Source: Pusillimonas sp044464525 | GTDB taxonomy: Bacteria > Pseudomonadota > Gammaproteobacteria > Burkholderiales > Burkholderiaceae_B | NCBI RefSeq assembly: GCF_044464525.1 | Contig: NZ_JBIQLE010000001.1 | Coordinates: 62,001 to 126,000, forward strand | DNA: 64,000 nucleotides | Reading direction: 5' to 3' | Shown: in pieces, positions 60,376 through 64,000 of the stretch | Numbering within the stretch: the stretch's first letter is position 1 | How the letters are laid out: each line of letters begins with the position of its first letter | Notes under the pieces: generated by a model | What the model saw: the letters and a program-made list of their open reading frames with translations, nothing else | Told to the model about the DNA's origin: nothing | Database searches by the model: none | Translations under genes and position numbers: made by a program

Positions 60376-61395
60376 TCAGTTGGCGTTGGCTCGAGCTTCT
60401 TTCTCATACATCATCAGGGCCGCCTCGCCGTCGACACCGGCTTGCTTGGCCGAGGCCAGCCAATCTTGCTTCAGTTTGTCACCGTATTGATGAAACGAAC
60501 CCATCAAATCGTCGCCGGCTGTCAGGAATTTCTTGCTTTCCGCAGTGGCGTCGCTACGCAGCTTGGATTCAAGTTCGTCGATGGCGGCCAAGCGAGCAGA
60601 GAACGCCTCGCCCGACAGCTTCATGATGATTTCCTGGTCGGCTTTTGGAATGGAGTTCCAACGTTTCTTGTTCATGAACAAGGCGAAGCTGGGAGCGGAT
60701 AGCTGGCCGGGGATGTCGGTAATGGTTTTGGCGTACTGAATCGTGTGAAATGCCGTCGAGCTGTAAAGCGGGTAGCCGGCGAAGGCATCGACAGTGCCGC
60801 CGGATATGATCTCGTAGCTGCGTGCGGCTGGCGCCACCACCACGCCCGCGCCTGCCGACTCGAGCATCTGGGCGATGTTGCCCGCCACCGAGTAGACCTT
60901 GATGCCTTCCAGATCGGCTTTTGATTCGATGGCATTGTGCATGCCGTAAATAGGGCCCCCGGGGAAGGTGAACAGGGAGAGCAGCTTCACGTCCTTGTAT
61001 TCGTCCGCCTCGGCGAAGAATTTCTCGTAGGTTCGCCATAGAGCGATGGAACTGCCTTTGGCATTCACGTTTATGAACGGCAAGTGGGCGATCTGGGAAA
61101 GCTTTACACGCCCTTGCAGAAAGCCGTGATACATATAGGCGCCGTCAAACACGCCTTTTGTGACTCCGTCCATCTGGGCTTGGGGCGCGGCCAGGCTGGC
61201 GGGGGCGAATTCAATCTTGACACGCCCTTCGGTCGCCTTCGCGACGTCTTTGGCCCAGGGCTCCATGACAAGGGTATTGAACGGGTCCTGTGGGACCATG
61301 AACATATTGAAGAGCAGCTTTGTATCCGCTTGGGCGGTTGTCCCCACGGCCAGCAGCGTAAGCAAGCCGGCACAGAACCAGGTTTTGATTTTCAT
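60376..61395 (-). CDS. TRAP transporter solute-binding protein, cluster C
   Basis: A 339-residue DctP-family protein with a signal peptide (about 1-23, ending TTAQA). Family parts: LVMEPWAKDVAKATEGRVKI, GVFDGAYMYHGFLQGRVKLS, GGPIYGMHNAIESKADLEGI and IIMKLSGEAFSARLAAIDEL. ATG at 61395 has AAGGAGA upstream; the longer frame from 61476 is unlikely. Its cognate permease genes follow. The ligand is presumably a sulphate ester or its product, judged only from the sulfatase next door. Confidence 0.93.
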   Translation of the reverse strand: MKIKTWFCAGLLTLLAVGTTAQADTKLLFNMFMVPQDPFNTLVMEPWAKDVAKATEGRVKIEFAPASLAAPQAQMDGVTKGVFDGAYMYHGFLQGRVKLSQIAHLPFINVNAKGSSIALWRTYEKFFAEADEYKDVKLLSLFTFPGGPIYGMHNAIESKADLEGIKVYSVAGNIAQMLESAGAGVVVAPAARSYEIISGGTVDAFAGYPLYSSTAFHTIQYAKTITDIPGQLSAPSFALFMNKKRWNSIPKADQEIIMKLSGEAFSARLAAIDELESKLRSDATAESKKFLTAGDDLMGSFHQYGDKLKQDWLASAKQAGVDGEAALMMYEKEARANAN

Positions 61396-61486
61396 GTGTG
61401 TCTCCTTTGATAGGTATGAGGCAAGGCTGAAACAGCCTCTTGGCAAGAGTGTCATTCCTCTTGCTCTTGTTTCCAAACTTGTTTTT

Positions 61487-61984
61487 TTATTTACTTGTTT
61501 CAGTCACTTCTTTCGTGGCGGCCGAAGACACGGGCGGACCGAACAGCACATCATAGTCGCGAGCTATTTTGACCGCTTCGGCCGGATTGGTGACATTGTG
61601 CAGCCGGCGATACAGCTCTAATAATTTGCCGGCAGGTGCAGCCCAGAACAAGGCCGTTGCGGGCTCGCCCGAGTTGTTGAAAAAGGCATGCGGCAGACCT
61701 CGGGGCATGCGGACCAGGTCTCCGCTGCTTGCCGAGCGTTTCTTCCCGTCAAGCAGCAGGTCGATGCGGCCGTCAATGACGAAGATGTATTCGTCTTGAT
61801 ACGGATGCGTATGAGGCGGAACGAAGGTTTCGATGGGAAACGTCGCATGCCAGGCGAAGCTGTCGTCGCTGGACTGTTTGGGAACGTAGATTTGCCCCAT
61901 GACGTTCCATGCGACGCCGTCCAGCCCCACATGGGAGGGCGTGATGTCTGGCGTTTCAGAAGTGTGGTCGGTGGCATCAAACAT
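61487..61984 (-). CDS. Cupin-domain protein, cluster C
   Basis: A 165-residue protein with a single cupin barrel: motif 1 around PPHTHPYQDEYIFVIDGRID and motif 2 PRGLPHAFFNNSGEP, with the metal-binding His residues visible. No helix-turn-helix, so it is not a regulator; it could be a small dioxygenase, isomerase or a binding protein. ATG at 61984 overlaps the sulfatase 3' end by 8 bases, so the two are translationally coupled. Function unknown. Confidence 0.9.
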   Translation of the reverse strand: MFDATDHTSETPDITPSHVGLDGVAWNVMGQIYVPKQSSDDSFAWHATFPIETFVPPHTHPYQDEYIFVIDGRIDLLLDGKKRSASSGDLVRMPRGLPHAFFNNSGEPATALFWAAPAGKLLELYRRLHNVTNPAEAVKIARDYDVLFGPPVSSAATKEVTETSK

Positions 61985-63686
61985 GGTGTGTGTCTCCGTG
62001 TTGTGAGGTCAACCTATCCAAAGTGGGTTTGACCAATGGATTAGTGGAGGCGAAGCGGGGCTTGAATCCCTGGCGAGCCTGTGCCAATGATTCTTCGTCC
62101 CAGTAGCCGATCAGAATGCCGCCTTCAGAGATGCGAGGCTGAACCTCTACAGACTCGATGGCCGCATCGCTGACCGTTACGCGTTGGCGGGGTTGCCTGG
62201 CCCATTGGAACAAGGCCTCATGCAGGCGGGCTCGGGCTTGCACGTGCTCAGCTTGCTGCGAAGCGCCCAGGTCGTGAAATTCGTTGGGGTCGTTTTCCAG
62301 GTCGTACAACATGGGCCGATAGTCTTCGAACAACACGTACTTCCAGCGCCCGTCAAATATCATGCGCATCCACGCTTGGCGCGGAGGCGTTTGCAGGTCG
62401 ATGCGGGCGTCTTGAAAAGCGTAGTCGTATTCGCAAATGACGGCATCCCGCCAGTCTTCGGGTTGCTCTCCGAACAGCAAGGGTCGCAGCGAACGTCCGT
62501 CGATCACGTGGGGTACGGCCTGGCCGCCATACACATCGAGAAAAGTCGGCGCCAGATCGACGGCCTCGACGAGGGAGCGGTTGCGGGTGCCCCGGGTGCT
62601 GTCTGCTCGCGAGTCTGGGTCGTAGATGATTAAGGGAACGCGAATTACGGGTTCGTGGAACAGGTCTTTTTCGCCCATCCAATGGTCGCCCATGTAATCA
62701 CCATGGTCGGCCGTGAAGACGATCATGGTGTTGTCCAGCAGCCCGCGCTCTTCCATGAACGAGAACAACACCCCGAGCTGATCGTCGATCTGCTTGATCA
62801 AGCCCATGTAGCCGCACATTACTGTGTCTCGTACCTCGTCGCGAGAGAAGGTTTGCGAGACGCGATGCTGCATCATGGCTTCGTACACGGGGTGCGGGTC
62901 TTCGCGCTCTTGTTCAGATCGCACCACAGGCAGTGCATCTGACGGCTTGTACATGCTTGCGTATGGTTCGGGCGCGATATATGGCCAGTGCGGCTTGATG
63001 TAGGACAGGTGCATGCACCAGGGCTGGTCGCCGGCCTCTTGGATGAAATCCATGGCGCGGCGCGTTATGTAGGGTGTTTCAGAGTGCTCTTCGGGGATGC
63101 GCGCAGCCCGATTCGAATACTTCAGGAACCAACCCGAGCGAAGCGTGCCGTCGGGGTCTTCCGTGGAGTTGGCCCATTCCTCCCAGGGGTTGTCGCCGTC
63201 GAAGCCATGGTCGCGCAAGTACTGATTGTAGGCGGGGTCGGGGTCGTGTCCCGAGTAGGGGTGTATGCCGTCGTCTCGTTCGTACGGATCGAATCCGCAC
63301 TCGGAAATGCGTACGCCGATTTTCGAGTCGGGATCGATTCCCAGCCGGGCCATTCCGGAAAGATCGGCCCGCATATGGGTTTTACCGACCAGTACCGACT
63401 GCACGCCCAAGGGGCGCAGATGATCACCTATTGTCATTTCTCCCACCTTGAGCGGGACGAAGTTCCAGCTGGCCCCGTGGGAATGCACATACCGGCCGGT
63501 GTAGTAGCTCATTCGGGACGGGCCGCATACCGGGGACTGCACATAGGCGCGTTCGAATATCACGCCCTTTGCGGCGAGCGCGTCAAGGTTCGGGGTCTTC
63601 AGGTGAGGGTGGCCAAAGCAGGACAGGTGATCTGCACGCAATTGATCGCACATAATGAAGAGAATATTCTTCACTTTACGTGTCAT
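61977..63686 (-). CDS. Sulfatase-family hydrolase (sulfatase / phosphonate monoesterase-like)
   Basis: A 569-residue alkaline-phosphatase-superfamily enzyme. The formylglycine motif is C54-G-P-S-R58 followed by M-S-Y-Y-T-G-R, needing post-translational oxidation of Cys54. Metal and catalytic parts: NILFIMCDQLRADH (metal Asp), VVFTADHGDYMGDHWMGEKD (D-H and K), HLSYIKPHWPYIAPEPYA. No signal peptide is seen, so a cytoplasmic enzyme acting on an imported ester is likely. The overall pattern fits choline-sulfatase / arylsulfatase / phosphonate-monoester-hydrolase members; by eye these cannot be separated. It heads the cluster C operon, divergent from the LysR gene. Confidence 0.92.
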   Translation of the reverse strand: MTRKVKNILFIMCDQLRADHLSCFGHPHLKTPNLDALAAKGVIFERAYVQSPVCGPSRMSYYTGRYVHSHGASWNFVPLKVGEMTIGDHLRPLGVQSVLVGKTHMRADLSGMARLGIDPDSKIGVRISECGFDPYERDDGIHPYSGHDPDPAYNQYLRDHGFDGDNPWEEWANSTEDPDGTLRSGWFLKYSNRAARIPEEHSETPYITRRAMDFIQEAGDQPWCMHLSYIKPHWPYIAPEPYASMYKPSDALPVVRSEQEREDPHPVYEAMMQHRVSQTFSRDEVRDTVMCGYMGLIKQIDDQLGVLFSFMEERGLLDNTMIVFTADHGDYMGDHWMGEKDLFHEPVIRVPLIIYDPDSRADSTRGTRNRSLVEAVDLAPTFLDVYGGQAVPHVIDGRSLRPLLFGEQPEDWRDAVICEYDYAFQDARIDLQTPPRQAWMRMIFDGRWKYVLFEDYRPMLYDLENDPNEFHDLGASQQAEHVQARARLHEALFQWARQPRQRVTVSDAAIESVEVQPRISEGGILIGYWDEESLAQARQGFKPRFASTNPLVKPTLDRLTSQHGDTHHV

Positions 63687-63813
63687 TGTCTCCTCCAGGG
63701 TGATGTGTCGTTGAGGTTATGGTTTTGATTTTGATTGTAGGGAAGGGATCAAGACTCCAGTAGTGTTTTGTTTTCACGTCTATTACCATTGGTTATCACA
63801 AAGTGGAGGCGGC

Positions 63814-64000
63814 ATGCGACTGGAACAGCTCGAATTATTGATCGCTCTGGCAGAAAAAGGCAGCCTTCGGGCTGCCGCGGAAACCATGAATGTCACCCAG
63901 CCAGCGCTGAGCAAATCGTTACGGCAGTTGGAGGAGGAATTCGGTGTCACCATGGTGCATCGCAGCGCGCGAGGCGCGCGGCTTGCGCCCGCCGGTGAGA
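63814..64000 (+). CDS. LysR-family regulator, N-terminal part (3' end outside window)
   Basis: ATG at 63814 with GGAGG upstream opens MRLEQLELLIALAEKGSLRA, the LysR winged helix-turn-helix (AAAETMNVTQPALSKSLRQL, EEEFGVTMVHRSARGARLAP). The frame is open to the window edge after 62 residues. It is divergent from the sulfatase operon across 127 bases; the spacer contains ACCATTGGT, a small odd-centred palindrome that might be part of a LysR site. It likely controls cluster C. Confidence 0.93.
   Translation, partial: MRLEQLELLIALAEKGSLRAAAETMNVTQPALSKSLRQLEEEFGVTMVHRSARGARLAPAGE

Noticed and set aside
1..64000. tRNA, rRNA, riboswitch or CRISPR
   Set aside because: No cloverleaf-like segment, rRNA stretch, or regularly spaced short repeats were recognised on reading; a covariance-model search would be needed to exclude small RNAs.

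Overview
The window reads as a chromosomal segment of a GC-rich betaproteobacterium, most likely Alcaligenaceae (Bordetella / Pusillimonas / Achromobacter type). This is inferred from the gene content and order (hemX-hemY-ppa, a compact tad/flp pilus locus, greB, purL, guaB-guaA) and from the abundance of TRAP and Liv-type uptake systems. No rRNA, tRNA or CRISPR array was seen.

Layout. 1-2.8 kb: end of hemX, hemY, ppa and an entericidin-like lipoprotein, closed by a strong terminator. 3.0-12.8 kb: a tightly coupled tad pilus operon (Flp-type pilin, two TadE/G-like proteins, an unknown exported protein, CpaB, CpaC, an FHA-CpaF fusion, TadB, TadC), ending with a DUF192 gene. 12.9-20.9 kb: greB, purL, guaB, guaA. 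20.9-23.9 kb: an eroded accessory patch just after the guaA 3' end. It holds a perfect 527-bp direct repeat carrying a FitA-type antitoxin gene, two broken fitB toxin genes, an HTH remnant, and a 52-bp palindromic element with IS3-like ends that interrupts a small ORF and is flanked by a 3-bp target duplication. 23.9-29.3 kb: Ivy-type lysozyme inhibitor, small membrane protein, RluE, a carboxymuconolactone-decarboxylase-like protein, and the lemA / M48 protease pair.

29.4-63.7 kb is mostly catabolic. Cluster A (29.4-41.9 kb) pairs an IclR regulator with a divergent run: isochorismatase-type amidohydrolase, aldehyde dehydrogenase, ACMSD-like amidohydrolase, PuuE-like hydrolase, nitrilase, enolase-superfamily enzyme, SDR, alpha/beta hydrolase and a complete TRAP transporter. 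Cluster B (46.2-56.0 kb) has a TetR regulator, CMD-like protein, enol-lactonase-like hydrolase, flavin reductase, luciferase-like monooxygenase, a second PuuE-like hydrolase and a five-gene branched-chain-type ABC importer. Cluster C (57.1-63.7 kb) has a GntP-type permease and, on the minus strand, a sulfatase, cupin and TRAP system facing a LysR regulator cut by the window edge. Between A and B lie a diguanylate cyclase, an MFS carrier and an asparaginase.

How the parts fit together. Clusters A and B each combine a dedicated importer with C-N bond hydrolases, and both hold a PuuE-like enzyme. B's monooxygenase, flavin reductase and alpha/beta hydrolase, together with A's isochorismatase-type hydrolase, resemble the class set of the Rut pyrimidine pathway, although no individual gene looks like a clear rut orthologue. 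The substrates cannot be read from sequence. These two clusters are the best candidates for an undescribed pathway; the 52-bp element is the clearest structural novelty.
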